A stretch of DNA of 64,000 nt, taken from NCBI GenBank assembly GCA_951640165.1, contig OX621263.1, positions 13,584,001 to 13,648,000 of the forward strand, in the 5' to 3' direction. This stretch comes from Pseudoips prasinana (lineage: Eukaryota > Arthropoda > Insecta > Lepidoptera > Nolidae). The notes beneath the pieces are model-generated. The model searched no databases and had not been told where the DNA came from. It saw only the letters and a list, made by a program, of their open reading frames with translations. A program made the translations under genes and the position numbers. Of the stretch, positions 20,508 to 31,684 are shown piece by piece. How positions within the stretch are numbered: position 1 is the stretch's first letter; the number at the start of each line of letters is the position of its first letter.

Positions 20508-20800
20508 TATACATATAATAAAATCGTAGGAGACTCAAAACTGTACATTTAATATGTTTTAAATGGATACTTGGGGCGTGATCTACAAACGATATCGAAG
20601 CCAAAAATATAGTTTTTAGAATTTTTGTCTGTTTGTCTGTATAAATACTGCATGGATTTACTTCAAATTTTGCATGAATATTACTAAGAGGTCAGGTCAA
20701 CATATAGGCTACATATTATCACGCTATCGCCTACGGGGGAAGAGCTGTGATAATTTAAATAATTTAACGCGGGTAAAACCGCGGGGCACTGCAAGTTAAT
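20508..20800 (-). repeat. Rep-G2 copy
   Basis: Plus strand: ATAAAATCGTAGGAGACTCA, GATATCGAAGCCAAAAATAT, AAATTTTGCATGAATATTAC, ending AAAACCGCGGGGCAC. Confidence 0.75.
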
Positions 20801-20989
20801 TAATATATTAAAATTAGGTAATGTCAGTCTCTGAAGCTGGGCTGCAGAATCTGTGACGTAATGCTGAACCGCAGCCAATTAGGCACATCATACCGGTACC
20901 TAGATTTTAACTGTCTGTTATTTTATCAATAAATGTGTGCCTTATAAACATATAATTATCCTTCTATATTTTAAGATAACTATATTTCA

Positions 20990-21160
20990 TTTTAAGGGCT
21001 CATTTGTAAATGATCGGCGAGGTTAAACAACTAGATTCGCGGTCAGTCCATAGATGGCTAATCGCCAAAATGGTATAATTTTTAAGTGTCGCTATGCTTC
21101 AGATGCTACGTTAAGCTGTAGGTCCCGGTTTTAGTCAGTAATAAATTTGTAAACATAGTG
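20990..21160 (+). repeat. 5S-SINE copy, partial
   Basis: GATCGGCGAGGTTAAACAAC then CGCGGTCAGTCCATAGATGG, very close to the 5S internal promoter; body GTTAAGCTGTAGGTCCCGG. Confidence 0.7.
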
Positions 21161-21269
21161 GGAGAACGTTGCCGACAAATTGTTATGCAGTTAGGAAAAA
21201 ATGTGAAGATGTAAATGTGTACTTCTTTTCACCACCTCTAGTATCATCAAAATAGTAAACATAATGGCT

Positions 21270-21430
21270 TGAAAATAACCCTAATGCCCCTCGTAAACCT
21301 CTGACATGGCTTTAACGACTGCTGTCTAATGACTAGAACCGACACCTTCACTTGCTCTCCCGAGTACGTTTACAAAATTACGACCTGAAAATAAACCATA
21401 TTTAGACTAACCATGCTTATCACTCGATCA
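21270..21430 (-). repeat. 5S-SINE fragment
   Basis: CCTCTGACATGGCTTTAACG and GACTGCTGTCTAATGACTAG are the reversed family body; the promoter region is lost. Confidence 0.55.
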
Positions 21431-21499
21431 CTTACGCTCCAGTGAGATCAACTGCATATAAAACTAAGATTTTATTAATGTTATTCTGCAATAAAAATA

Positions 21500-21880
21500 T
21501 CAGAAAAGTATTGTATCCAAACCGGCAATCGAATCCATTGTCTGCCCGTATCTACCTACATACTCGAGATCGGTCGGACCATCGAGATCACTGGCCTCCA
21601 GTATTATTCCACAAATTATCAATTGCCGAGTAATGTATCGATATTTTTTCACAAACACATCAGTTGGAGAAAATAAAATATACGAAAATGATAAAGAAGA
21701 TAACGAACACCTTTTGTGTACAAAATATCTCAGTGTTAAATCCAAAAACGCACATCCTAAAGTGTTAAAAAACATTGATATCGCCAAGTGAACAGTTAAA
21801 TGACTCTTCATTTCCATATAAAGGTCAATAATATGATAAAAAACTGCCAACAATACAAAATATGAGGCGGTTCCCGCCAT
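21500..21880 (-). CDS. Hypothetical 126-aa ORF (doubtful)
   Basis: I do not recognise this protein. It starts MAGTASYFVLLAVFYHIIDL, has two hydrophobic stretches (about residues 6-21 and 30-48) and then becomes polar. The ATG lies just inside two close ATGGCG words, a context seen at some animal promoters, which is the only reason to list it. No splice partner, polyadenylation signal or domain was found, and the C-terminal third (DLDGPTDLEYVG) could be repeat-derived. It may be a first exon, a decayed TE, or chance. Confidence 0.2.
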   Translation of the reverse strand: MAGTASYFVLLAVFYHIIDLYMEMKSHLTVHLAISMFFNTLGCAFLDLTLRYFVHKRCSLSSLSFSYILFSPTDVFVKKYRYITRQLIICGIILEASDLDGPTDLEYVGRYGQTMDSIAGLDTILF

Positions 21881-21959
21881 TTTAAGACGCCATTTTGAAA
21901 TAACGCAAGAACACGAAATGGAATGAACTTGTTTTTATTATTATTTACATTATTTGTTT

Positions 21960-22390
21960 GTAATCTAATAAAGCATTATTTTATTAATATTGCATTTTGA
22001 TTAAGGTTGAAAATTACAAGTAAAATACATGTATTTTTCAATTGAACCTTGTATTTTTCAATATAATACAGGAGGTAACTATCAATGAGCTCTTACGGTC
22101 TTTCGCTACTTTCCGTTTTTACATGTATTTTACATTGTATTCATCGCTGTTTTTTTATAATAAAATAACTTTATGTAAGTCAATTTTGGAGTAATGAGCT
22201 GTTGTTTTTTTTTCATTCATTGTAATTTATGAAAAATACATTGTTTACACGTATTATACATGTAAATTTATGTTTTGCAAATGGCCCTAAATTTGTATTA
22301 TTCCAAACTTACATGTATTTTACTGGAAAGATTCAAAGTTGCAAAAAAGTATCTTTCGCCATTTTCATCCCGAATTTTGATGCATCATTA
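21960..22390. other. Unassigned AT-rich DNA with an ACATGTATTTTAC motif
   Basis: The word ACATGTATTTTA or close variants recurs near 22028, 22121 and 22312, suggesting a degenerate repeat; no ORF of interest. Confidence 0.4.
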
Positions 22391-22715
22391 TCTCAGCCGA
22401 CAGACGTTCACAGCTGAACAATAGCCTCCACGGAGAAAATATTCGCCATATTCGCCATGCGTGGCAGACGCGTTGGTGACCGCAGTATGAAGGTCATCCC
22501 GTAGGAGGCGTAGAAGTCGACTCAAAGGAATATCTCTCCGAGAACGAGCAGCAGCGTCTCTCTGTGTACTATGACCACCACACTGCGATCGCCATCCTGT
22601 CCGCCAAGCGTGGCGATTATGGCATATCCCTCCAAATTATGGACACAACTCCATCATGTGAAATCTTTTAGGGACTCCTTTATCTAGCTGTGGACGTCAT
22701 TTGGCTGACATGATG
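22391..22715. repeat. Two Rep-Q copies head to head
   Basis: 22391-22500 is Rep-Q on minus (ACAGACGTTCACAGCTGAAC, CATGCGTGGCAGACGCGTTG); 22500-22715 is Rep-Q on plus (GTAGGAGGCGTAGAAGTCGA, GCCAAGCGTGGCGATTATGG, ending TTTGGCTGACATGATGAC). They meet at their 5' sides. Confidence 0.65.
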
Positions 22716-23995
22716 ACAGAAGAAAATTGTATCAATATCAACATACTCAACATAAGCGAGCCGAATATGCTGATTTTCATACAATTTTCTACTTTAGACT
22801 ATGGTAATATGGTCCTATTTTCAACTGAGTCAGTAAACTGCTCGAGCATTTTTCCTCTCGGTCTGAAATGGCCCTAAATGATCCGGATGACGATATCACA
22901 ACTTAGCAAGTGAAGTTGTATATATTATTGTAAGTGTCATCTGCATCTTTGTTTTTAATTAACGCCTGTGTCACTCGGCATTTTGGATGTGACCGCACGA
23001 GTACATTGGAGAGTGCGGCTGTATTAAGCGATCGTAAGAAGGAAAAAACATCAAGTGATAGTCTCATGCCAAATAATTAGAAACATCAGTGAACAGTCAC
23101 TTTGGGTAGCTAAACTCAGAGGTATACCTACAGTGTCGTTCCTAGCTAAATTGAACTTTGATTCGTCGCCGCTAAAGTAACTATTTATTTAAAACCTCCA
23201 CAAAATAAATTGACTGTGCCTAATCTATATTCTGTGTCTACATTTAGCCCATATGACATGTTTTATAACCCTGGATAGGTTAAGACCTATCCATAGTCAT
23301 AAGTTAAATTAGACGTTCCATTTCCGGTAGTTATCTGTTTAGGACGCATATAGAATTATAAATGAATACAATCTTTATTGAAGGCCAAATAAGAAATAAA
23401 TTAATAAATATGAAAGAGGTGCAATTGGAAGCCTTATCAATGCCAATGCTGGGATAGAAGCCTTTTCTCTAGACTAATATATTATAAGATTTCCTGGTAT
23501 CGTATTATTTGGTTGTTATATCCGTCCTGGTAATCGGGTTTAAGATATTTATTTCTCAAAAGAACAACAATTTCACTTATATAAGAAACAGGTATTAAAA
23601 TAAAGTAGATTCTTAAGTTCTAAATCGGACGGTTGTTTAATACTAATTTCTATATCTAAGTAATCTATTATATAACTAATGCTAATGTAACTTATACAAA
23701 ACAATATGTTTATCTAAATCTATTTCAAATTTTACAAAACATTAAGTTATTAAAAATAATGGGGGTATCCTATAAAGACTATAAACAATAACTGGTGTAT
23801 GGCTCGTTGATTACACGCATAGATTTATATTAACTTGTACAGGTTCGTGGTTACACGTTGCTTCGTTACTGCATAACATGTATTTACGGACTAAATAAAA
23901 CTAGATGTGGCATGGGCGTACCTGGTGGTAATTAATAAAAGACTTTACTTATTTACTTACGACTACTGACTTGAGTCAGTTGTTTGTGCGTCTCG
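22716..23995. other. Unassigned, mostly single-copy-looking DNA
   Basis: No credible ORF. At 23360-23470 there is a minus-strand retroposon tail (AATACAATCTTTATTGAAGG). If a host gene's regulatory DNA lies in the left half of the window, this is one of the few places not obviously made of repeats. Confidence 0.45.
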
Positions 23996-24165
23996 TTTTT
24001 ATTTTGATAAGGTAGGGGCAATGCCTACCCATGCCATCCGCAAATAATGTCTGCGGGTGGGCATGGCAGACTCGCACCGAATAAACCTAACCTGTCCTGG
24101 ACTTCTCTTGGCGCGTGATGGGGGGAGTCTCGGGAAAGCGGGTATATTGCTCTGGACCCACACAA
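23996..24165 (-). mobile_element. Retro-P copy, truncated
   Basis: Plus: TTTTTATTTTGATAAGGTAG, CGCAAATAATGTCTGCGGGT, GATGGGGGGAGTCTCGGGAA. The ~121-aa minus ORF here is repeat-derived. Confidence 0.7.
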
Positions 24166-24169
24166 AATG

Positions 24170-24400
24170 TACATCATCATATCGAAAGACGTCCACTGCT
24201 GGACAAATGGAATTAAGGATCTCCACAATGGCTGGTATTCTGTTGTCCACATCCAACTTCTCGCGTCCCTTGCACGATCGTAGGTTCACTTTGTAGGGGC
24301 TTGCCCACGCTGCGTCTTCCGGTTCGTGGTCGCCACTCGAGAACCTTTCTGCCACAGCAGCCATCGGTTCTACAAGCTATGTGCCCCGCTGACTGTCATT
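24170..24400 (-). repeat. RTE-type LINE 3' region
   Basis: Plus: CATCATATCGAAAGACGTCC, CACTGCTGGACAAATGG, TGCCCACGCTGCGTCTTCCG, GTGGTCGCCACTCGAGAACC. Reversed, this is the RTE C-terminus (compare 34860-34905). Confidence 0.75.
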
Positions 24401-24465
24401 TCAACGGATTGTATAACAAGAAAAATGTGTTTTGCACAGATTCTGCCAATCCAATGCCCTTAATT

Positions 24466-24712
24466 TTGAGACGGGCCTGTTGGCGTGTTTGGCAAATGCT
24501 TGCGTTTCACGCCGGAGGTTGTGGTTTCGATTCCCACCCAGGAAAGATATTGCATGCACATGTCTGTTTGTCCTGAGTCTATGTATTATACAAAAGAAAA
24601 TTAGTATAATATGTAGTATATCAGTTATCTGGTTTCCATAGTACAAGCTCTGCTTAGTTTGGGATCAGATGGCCGTGTGTAAATTATGTCCATGTATTAT
24701 TATTATTCCACC
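24466..24712 (+). repeat. tSINE-A copy
   Basis: AGACGGGCCTGTTGGCGTGT, box B region GTTTCGATTCCCACCCAGG, tail GTACAAGCTCTGCTTAGTTT and (ATT)n. Confidence 0.85.
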
Positions 24713-25430
24713 TTATTTATTTATTTTCCTATTTTATACATATTTATTCTTATAAAATTGATACATAAAACAGTTATATAGAAATAAATACATTATTATT
24801 ATTATTATGGTTTAAATTCATTGGTAGGTAACTCACCTTAATTTACCCTCGCTACTTTGTTACACCGCTACTGATATTCCATTAGCACATACCGTATAAT
24901 CAGTTGTTCAATAAACAATGTGTCATGTATTTTAACATAACATTATACAGCGTACAATAATAATATTACGAAACAAAAGGTACTGCGTTCTTAGTAATCT
25001 ACCTGCTACTAGGCATGCCTTTTAAGTTCTGTCGTTTCCATATTTCCCGCCCATTTTGAATTTGGAACTGTTCTATATTCGAATGTGTTTGAATTTTGAA
25101 TATCAAAACAGTTGAAAGTATTAGGATTAAACCTATTATTTAGCCACAGCGTCGATTGTAATCTGTCGGGTTACGTACGAAAATAAATCTTTCTAAGGAA
25201 AATGTTCGTGCAATAATTTTCTACAACTTTAGAAGACGCCTGTCACGGCTTCAGTGTTTTGAAGAGCTAACATCTGTGTTCAGTGTCGAAGCCCCATGTC
25301 TATGGACTGTCAAAATGTGGTGAATTTTTTGAAAAACAATAAAACGTACTATAAGGTTTTAGTTTTGTTTTTTTCTTCAAACGACAAAACTTAAAAGGCA
25401 TGCATGATTTGACACGTATCCCGCGAGCGC
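24713..25430. other. Unassigned DNA
   Basis: AT-rich, no ORF or known repeat recognised. Confidence 0.5.
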
Positions 25431-25559
25431 GTCGCGACCACCAGGTCCTTAATGACCCTTAGTTTGCATTCTTATCAATGAAATGCTCTCTCCACCGGGG
25501 ATGGGTGCCCATTTAGAGTAGACACACTGTTGATATTTTCTCTTTGTTTATAAATTGCT

Positions 25560-25735
25560 AGCGGTTGACCATAATGCCACCCTGAAAATGATATGGTCGA
25601 ACGCACGTACCCGTAAGATGCCTGTTCACTGTGGACTTGAAGCAACTCATGTTGTATGTGTTTAGAAACATGTATTCCGGGAGAGAATTCCACAACTTGG
25701 TTGTAAGAATGACGTACGCTAGGTACCATTCACCG
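25560..25735 (-). pseudogene. LINE C-terminal fragment
   Basis: One minus frame reads KLWNSLPEYMFLNTYNMSCF followed by KSTVNRHLTG, ending at a stop near 25560. The LWNSLP...YN..FK pattern is the usual last segment of several insect LINE ORF2 proteins. Confidence 0.6.
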
Positions 25736-26079
25736 CAGCCTGGACAGGTGCTGGCCGACTTTTCAGTCTAGCCCCGCTTCCGTTAAGGGCATACATGCCC
25801 CCCTCCTCGAAAGAGGCGCGCGGAACACGGTGCGCCACCGTCTCGGGCCTATTCTGGTCGGAGGATGGACTGCCCCTAGGCCACTCCTCATGGAGGCCAG
25901 AGATTGGCGATATGCCTCTTAATCTAACTAAATCTAATTTTAAATCAAGATGGAATGTCAATTACATAGGTGGAGACACCCCTGAAGTCCGATAAAAGAA
26001 CGGGGCTGGTGGGATGAGATAATGGAGTTGATCACCGCATTCTCCGTGAAAGACTATTACTTTTTTATATTAAAAGACA
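25736..26079. repeat. GC-rich probable repeat
   Basis: GCCCCGCTTCCGTTAAGGGC and CGAAAGAGGCGCGCGGAACA style sequence contrasts in base composition with its surroundings; I suspect a LINE part but cannot name it. Confidence 0.35.
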
Positions 26080-26215
26080 CTTACACATCGGGACAACTAA
26101 TACACTGTTATCTGACGCCTAACTAGGCATAGCTTAGTATGGCAACCGGACAACTGAAAAACATATTTATATATTTCGAAATACATACATATTATATATT
26201 ATAGACAGACACTCA
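26080..26215 (-). repeat. tSINE-E tail
   Basis: ACATCGGGACAACTAATACA, GTTATCTGACGCCTAACTAG, then TTTCGAAATACATACATATT; this is the empty-site reference for MITE-1 at 18349. Confidence 0.65.
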
Positions 26216-26285
26216 CCTACACACATACACACACACACAAACACACACATACACTCCTACATACACATGTATACACACACAGACT
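26213..26285. repeat. CA-rich microsatellite
   Basis: Interrupted (CA)n/(ACAT)n run. Confidence 0.9.
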
Positions 26286-26446
26286 TACTTTAACACTATA
26301 CTGCCACAACCACAAAATATACATATTTTCTTCTTGCTATTTTAAACAGGGAACACACTTTTGTATGCTCACTTCTACATTTGAACGATCTGTGAAGAGC
26401 GGGGTCTCCTATCACGAGTATTTAAGATACTTAAAAGGAGACCCCT

Positions 26447-26693
26447 TTTATTATTATTTTTTTTTTTTTTTGATAAGGCAGGGGGAATGCCTTCGCATGC
26501 CACCCGCAAAAAGTGTCTGCGGGTGGGTATGTCGGCTTGCACTGACTAAACTTACTTCTCTTGGCGCCTGATGGGGGAGTCCCGGGAACGCGGGTATGCT
26601 GCTCCGGTACCCCCCTTTTGCGCCATGTCCCAGATGGTCGGGACACTTACCCTGGGAGGGCTCCTTTGGATTGCCCTCCCCTATTGGCGACTC
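26447..26693 (-). mobile_element. Retro-P copy with perfect 14-bp target duplication
   Basis: Flanked by AAAAGGAGACCCCT at 26433-26446 and 26694-26707. The insert starts (on minus) GAGTCGCCAATAGGGGAGGG, holds GACCATCTGGGACATGGCGC and ends in an A-run with ATT repeats. Target-primed reverse transcription is the obvious route. Source LINE unknown; the sequence could be a LINE 3' UTR or a SINE. Confidence 0.9.
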
Positions 26694-26792
26694 AAAAGGA
26701 GACCCCTATGTAAGATAAATTGTAGTAGTATAAGATACCGAAATAAACTATTTTCATTTTATTTTTAATTTTGTTTTATTTTTTTATTTTAT

Positions 26793-26915
26793 AGACTAGC
26801 TGTGCCTATGTGTTATTCGGATATATAAGCTAAATTACCCCAAAAGAAAAAAGAGTGACAAACATCCAGACACCCATACTCACAAACTATCCCATTTATA
26901 ATATTAGTAGTATTA
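26793..26915 (+). repeat. Rep-G1 copy, shortened
   Basis: GACTAGCTGTGCCTATGTGT, then ACCCATACTCACAAACTATC and TATAATATTAGTAG. Confidence 0.7.
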
Positions 26916-26928
26916 TTTGTTTGACTGC

Positions 26929-27118
26929 ACGTGTGGCGCAGCGGCTAAGACAGTCGCCTCGCAGCTTCGTGTCGCGGGTTCGGGTCCCGCGCTGGACAAC
27001 TGTTTGTGTGACCCACAAATAGTTGTTCTGGATGTAATTGTGACCGTCTGTTACATGTTTGTAAAGTGCCCCGCGACACAGGGATTAGATTTCCTATTGC
27101 GGGTGTTGTCTTATTAAA
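26929..27118 (+). repeat. tSINE-D copy
   Basis: Head GTGTGGCGCAGCGGCTAAGA (box A), GCGGGTTCGGGTCCCGCGCT (box B), body GGATGTAATTGTGACCGTCT, 3' CCGCGACACAGGGATTAGAT. Best copy of the family. Confidence 0.85.
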
Positions 27119-27134
27119 GAAAAAAACATGTGCT

Positions 27135-27260
27135 CAGACACAGAACTGACAATCGTGCTAATCACACAAAGATTTTGTCCTAAGTGGGGATCGAAGTCAC
27201 GACCTCTGGCTAAGCAGTCCAGGTCACTAACCCCTCGATCAACAGGCCAGTGAAATCCAA
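27135..27260 (-). repeat. tSINE-E head
   Basis: Plus: AATCACACAAAGATTTTGTC, GGGGATCGAAGTCACGACCT (box B reversed), CTGGCTAAGCAGTCCAGGTC. Confidence 0.6.
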
Positions 27261-27577
27261 GGAAATAACCTTTACAATAAAATCTGTCGAAGCAATCAGG
27301 AGCAATAAAGTAGACATACACGCTGACACATGAATCCTTAAAATACAGAGAAAAAAGTTCAAAAAGTGGTGGTGACTCCACGCAAGCCAAATCGCCTTTG
27401 AAAACAGTGTTCATAAAAAATACATTTTTTATAATAATGTATCATAAAAAATGCCAAAGAGATAAGTATATTAAAAAGATCACCAAAAATATTATATTCA
27501 CGAAAAAAAGGTTACACGCCCTACACGGGTAGCCACCGCAAAACTCGTAGGGTTGTCACTTTCTCAGGTCTTAGTTT
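27261..27577. other. Unassigned DNA
   Basis: No gene or recognised repeat. Confidence 0.5.
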
Positions 27578-27837
27578 TATAATAATATCCTGGGATATTA
27601 TTTACATACGGTCATCTGATCCCAAACTAAGCAGAGCCTGTACTATGGAAACCAGATAACTGATATAGTACATATACTGCTTTTCTTTTGTAAATACATA
27701 CTTATATAAATAATTACACCCAGACGAAAGACAAGCAGACATGTTCATGCACATAAATATCTGCCTAGGTGGGAATCGAACCCATGCCCTTCGGCATGAA
27801 AAGCAAGCATTTGCCAACCACGCAAAGAGGCCCGTCT
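27578..27837 (-). repeat. tSINE-A copy
   Basis: Plus: AATAATATCCTGGGATATTA, TCATCTGATCCCAAACTAAG, GGTGGGAATCGAACCCATGC, GCCCGTC end. Confidence 0.85.
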
Positions 27838-28195
27838 AATGTCTTCCTAGCCGAATTTCGGCCACGGCGGCCAGTCTCAAAACAGTTTAGCCATCTGCGC
27901 GGAACATATTATAGTGCACAAGTGTGTGCGAAAACACAGGAGCAATTTATATTCCATCACTCTCATGATCCGATGGGACGCCTAGCGACCGAAAAGTATA
28001 GGACCGACGGTTTTACGTGTTCTCCGAGGCACGGGGGTATAATACCGCCTACTCCCAGACTTCGGGCTGATGCTGAGAATTTAAAATTTTTACAGAAAAG
28101 TCCAAAATCACTTTTGGCCTGACCTTTGATTTGAACCCAGGACCTCGTTCTTTACGGGTGAACACGCTCCCGCTGGACCAATCAGGAAGTCTAAT
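27838..28195 (-). repeat. tSINE-B copy
   Basis: Directly abuts the previous SINE. Plus: CCTAGCCGAATTTCGGCCAC, GATCCGATGGGACGCCTAGC, TGATTTGAACCCAGGACCTC (box B reversed). Confidence 0.85.
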
Positions 28196-28226
28196 CTTAA
28201 TTTTATAATAAAGCAACATGTAACTA

Positions 28227-28315
28227 ATATTACCACCCCCTCTCATCCCTTGCGAGGCGTAGAAGTGGTCGCGAGGGTATACCTGTCCAGGGAATTGCTA
28301 AAACTGTCTTGGATA
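28227..28315 (+). repeat. Rep-Q fragment
   Basis: CCTCTCATCCCTTGCGAGGC, GTAGAAGTGGTCGCGAGGGT. Confidence 0.5.
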
Positions 28316-28554
28316 TAAATTTAATCAGAAAGAAATACGGAGGAGTCGGAAAAAAGTAGTTCCACTTCCCCCCAGAACAAAGCGGGAGACAGAATAACGA
28401 TGCTAGAACCTCTTAAAACGAGAGAATTTCAACTATAGAGGCCAGCTGCAAAACATCAAGTTTATATAGTATATAGCATAGTATATTCTATTCTATAATA
28501 CTATATGATTTACCACGGGTAATGCAAAAAAAAATCTATTCTTAGAATATGTTT

Positions 28555-28800
28555 TACTAGCAGTGCCCGCGAACTTCGATCCGCGTTATAAATATTTTTG
28601 TCCTTACCCGTTTGTACCGCGTAATTATTCGGGTAAAAGTTCGGGATAAATAAAAATTATGATGATGAATCATAGCCCATGACACTCCACAATAACGTAG
28701 CTTTCTATTGGTGAAATAATTTTCAGTAGATCCAGAGATTACCCCTTACAACGTCACAAACTCACAAACGCTACCTCTTTTTAATATTAGTATAGATTTG
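28555..28800 (+). repeat. Rep-G1 copy
   Basis: Diverged GCAGTGCCCGCGAACTTCGA start and CTCACAAACGCTACCTCTTT / TAATATTAGTATAGAT end. Confidence 0.5.
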
Positions 28801-29228
28801 CATTAATGGTAAAGATATTACTGGTCTTAAAATTAAAATAGGTTCAATATGTTTAACCAGGGACTGGTATACACATTATTTGAAACATAAAAATTCATTT
28901 CATTAAGTACATTTGCAATAAATAAAATTACAACTATATTTATAATTAAAATGGTAAATTATATTTCTTATAATACATTTATTAGAAAAAGCATCCAATA
29001 TAAATCACTTAAAATCGAAGAATTCTTGAACAGTATTAAAACATTTTTCAATTAGCCATTTTTTTAACTTCATTTAGAACATTCTTAGGGGAAGTTCTCT
29101 TAAGGGTTTAGGTTTTATATACCATACAGCATGTATAATCATATAGTTTAAGGGTCCTATCAACTGAGCTGTTATACATCATTCCAATAGAAGGTATGGC
29201 AAAAGTGCTTAAACGCATGGAAGTAGTT
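28801..29228. other. Unassigned AT-rich DNA
   Basis: Possibly the 3' UTR of the LINE fragment that follows on the minus strand; nothing coding. Confidence 0.4.
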
Positions 29229-29590
29229 TCATGTTGCTACAAGATCTGTATAATAAACTACTCCAGATATATATTGTAAGCTACTTGGCATAATATCACG
29301 TTCTTTATGCCAGAGACCACATTTCCAAAGTATGTAGTGAGCGGTTTGTTCATATTCGCAATAGGAAATTGAGCAAAGGCAGATTGGTAAAGGTACTAAT
29401 TTGCAACTAAACAATTTACTTTTTAAATTTCCGTGTCCAGTAAGAAATTGTGCCACACAATGGTCTATGATTAGCCAAGGTTTACTTAACCATTCGCGAA
29501 CGTCCGGAAAGATTTGATGCAAGTATCGACCTTCTGGTGATATATTCCATTTAGATTGCCATTCATTTAGAATTTTAGCATTTCATCATT
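29229..29590 (-). pseudogene. LINE ORF2 C-terminal fragment (R1-like zinc-finger region)
   Basis: The minus frame reads NEWQSKWNISPEGRYLHQIF upstream and within the 97-codon ORF REWLSKPWLIIDHCVAQFLT, GHG, then CLCSISYCEYEQTAHYILWK with CGLWHKER. The pattern TGHG...C-x-C...H...C...ER is typical of the C-terminal end of R1-type and related LINE ORF2 proteins (after RNase H or in its place). Upstream domains are absent. Confidence 0.7.
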
Positions 29591-29674
29591 TACGTAATCT
29601 AATTACACTAAGAGCCTGGAAACTTTAGCAGGGTGTAGTGATAGAAAATAAATCGAATTTCACGCGTAGGTAGT

Positions 29675-29985
29675 TTTAGGAGAAGCAGGGCACAGCGTTG
29701 ATTCGCTTAAAGAGCAGTCCGACTGGGGAAGTACCTCTACCTTACAGAAGAGATTCCTTAATAATAACATTAATAACGTAACGTTGTGTTTTTGCGTGTG
29801 AATAAGGACGCCAGAACTCATCGGGGTGGGGGGAAGGGACAGCAATACCTGTTTGCTGATTCTTTTAAAGGCCGAAAACGCACCCACGACGCGACGCCTC
29901 TGGTGTTTCGAGTTTCCATGGGCGGTGCTGATCACTTACCATCAGGTGACCCACTTGCATGTTTGTCGCCCTCTTATATAAAAAT
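29675..29985 (+). repeat. Rep-S copy
   Basis: AGAGCAGTCCGACTGGGGAA, AACTCATCGGGGTGGGGGGA, ATGGGCGGTGCTGATCACTT, GGTGACCCACTTGCATGTTT, ending TATAAAAATC. Short ORFs on both strands here are repeat-derived. Confidence 0.75.
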
Positions 29986-30594
29986 CAGCCTTGAAGTATA
30001 CTATCACGTAGGTAGAACCTCTGTACTGACTGTTCTATAAGCTTATTACAAGAATATCAAAGTTGGCTTTGTAGCAATTTACGGCGAACAACCCCGATAG
30101 TACCCTATCAGCCCACTCAGGTGAGCCATAGCATATACATCCAACATAGATAGCCCCGTAAATAATTCTAAGTGTAGTAAAAGATACTCTCCACTTTCCC
30201 GTCGATATCATTGTTTGAGCAAAAAAGTTTCGCATAGCTTTTTCACCAATTGATTTTATGTGTTCTATGAACAAAAAGTTTTTATTTAAACAGTTTGTTT
30301 TGTGTTAAACAGTAACGTTATTCAATATTACGCTCTATATAGATTCTTTTCACCCTCTAGGAGAAGGTTGTAGGTTTTACCCCGAGCAAACGAAAGGCGA
30401 TTTCTTTTACCCCATTCACATTTTAAACCTAAACATTTTTTGAGCTAGGTTTTCCAGCTCTCTCTCAGAGTTAACTCGTTTAAGTAAGAGGCCGTCGTTG
30501 GCATATGGTAGTCTAACGCTATAGCGTGACGTCAAGAGTTAATGTCAGGAAATCATCAAAACCTTAGTTCTAGAGGCCCTGGAGGCACCTGTCG
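29986..30594. other. Unassigned DNA
   Basis: A 79-codon minus ORF at 30035-30274 has no recognisable feature; I do not call it a gene. Confidence 0.45.
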
Positions 30595-30835
30595 GTAGCT
30601 CCTTTGGTGCAAGTGCATGATTGGTGAGGTCTAGGTCGCGGTCAGTCTATATATGGGTAACTGCCAAAGTGGTTTAGTTTCTGAGCGTCAGGGTATTCGG
30701 AGGGCACGTTAAGCTGTCAGTCCCGGTGGTAGCCATGAGACAGCAGTCGTAAAGTTATCTCAGAGGCCTACTGAGCCTCTTAATAACTCTGACACCAGCG
30801 AAACCACTGCCCGTACGATAAGTAAGTAAGTAAGT
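30595..30835 (+). repeat. 5S-SINE copy with intact tail
   Basis: TGATTGGTGAGGTCTAGGTC, CGCGGTCAGTCTATATATGG, GTAACTGCC (box C), CACGTTAAGCTGTCAGTCCC, ending (AAGT)n GATAAGTAAGTAAGTAAGTA. Confidence 0.75.
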
Positions 30836-31162
30836 ACAAAAACTGATTTACTTTTAAAAGCGATTTGTTTACTCTCTGAAATCATTATATAATATTGAGG
30901 TTTTCGTAATTGGCTTATTGTTTGGTTTGTAATTAAATAGTAATAAATTTTCAGGAAGAAGGAACTATTGAATCAATAAATAAATAAATTTAATAATATT
31001 AAAACTTTAATGTAGCAACCCTACATTCCTTGCACATATCGCACAGCATGTCGACTCTCGCGCAACTCAACACAATATACAATTTTATAATATCTGTATA
31101 ATATTCCACGACTCCGAATTATACAGGGTGCAAGGGTCAGTGTTATCATAAAATAATAAATA

Positions 31163-31545
31163 AAAAAGTTGTTATTTACTTAGACTTTAAAAAAGCGTTT
31201 GGAAATAGTCAGAACATGTTCGTAATGATGTAGTTAAGTATACATAATTATTTCTACAAAAATCTATATAAATGTAGGTACACGGATTATATAACAGTAA
31301 TGATTTAGTTATTTAGCCAGCCTATATTAAGTTATTTTCAAAGAGATTATTTATATTTAATTATCGAAATTTATAGTTTACATCTTGTCTGAATGGTTCT
31401 GTCTATATTTTATTTTATTTTGTTGGCACACAAAACTGAATATTATTATTACGGCGCAGCTGGTCGACGGTAACGACGGTCGCGATTTAATGCTACTGCC
31501 AGTTCCAATGCGCCCCCAACTGAGAAAACCCAGCGAATCAAACAC
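31163..31545 (+). repeat. Rep-R, long copy
   Basis: TTGTTATTTACTTAGACTTT start, CGACGGTCGCGATTTAATGC and CGCCCCCAACTGAGAAAACC end. Confidence 0.7.
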
Positions 31546-31684
31546 AGCGGTTATCGCTACTACAGGTTTCAACACGGCCCGATTGAGTCGCTACGGCGAA
31601 ACATACTATACTATGCATGCGTTTGCTGTATGGGAGAGGCTCTGCAAACGGATTTTTTTGCCGATAAATATTAATTGCACGCCG

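Noticed and set aside
21500..21880. Confident membrane-protein gene
   Set aside because: Hydrophobic stretches and ATG context are suggestive only; no splice sites, homology or polyadenylation support, so it is kept as a doubtful ORF.
24000..24364. 121-aa minus ORF (ends TRRHYLRMAWVGIAPTLSK)
   Set aside because: Spans Retro-P and an RTE tail and recurs as partial ORFs in the other Retro-P copies; repeat-derived.
26929..27003. Possible functional tRNA gene
   Set aside because: The A and B boxes are good, but the sequence continues into the tSINE-D body seen in other copies and shows no complete tRNA fold; the same holds for all tRNA-like heads here.
27769..28122. 117-aa plus ORF
   Set aside because: Lies across the junction of a reversed tSINE-A and a reversed tSINE-B.
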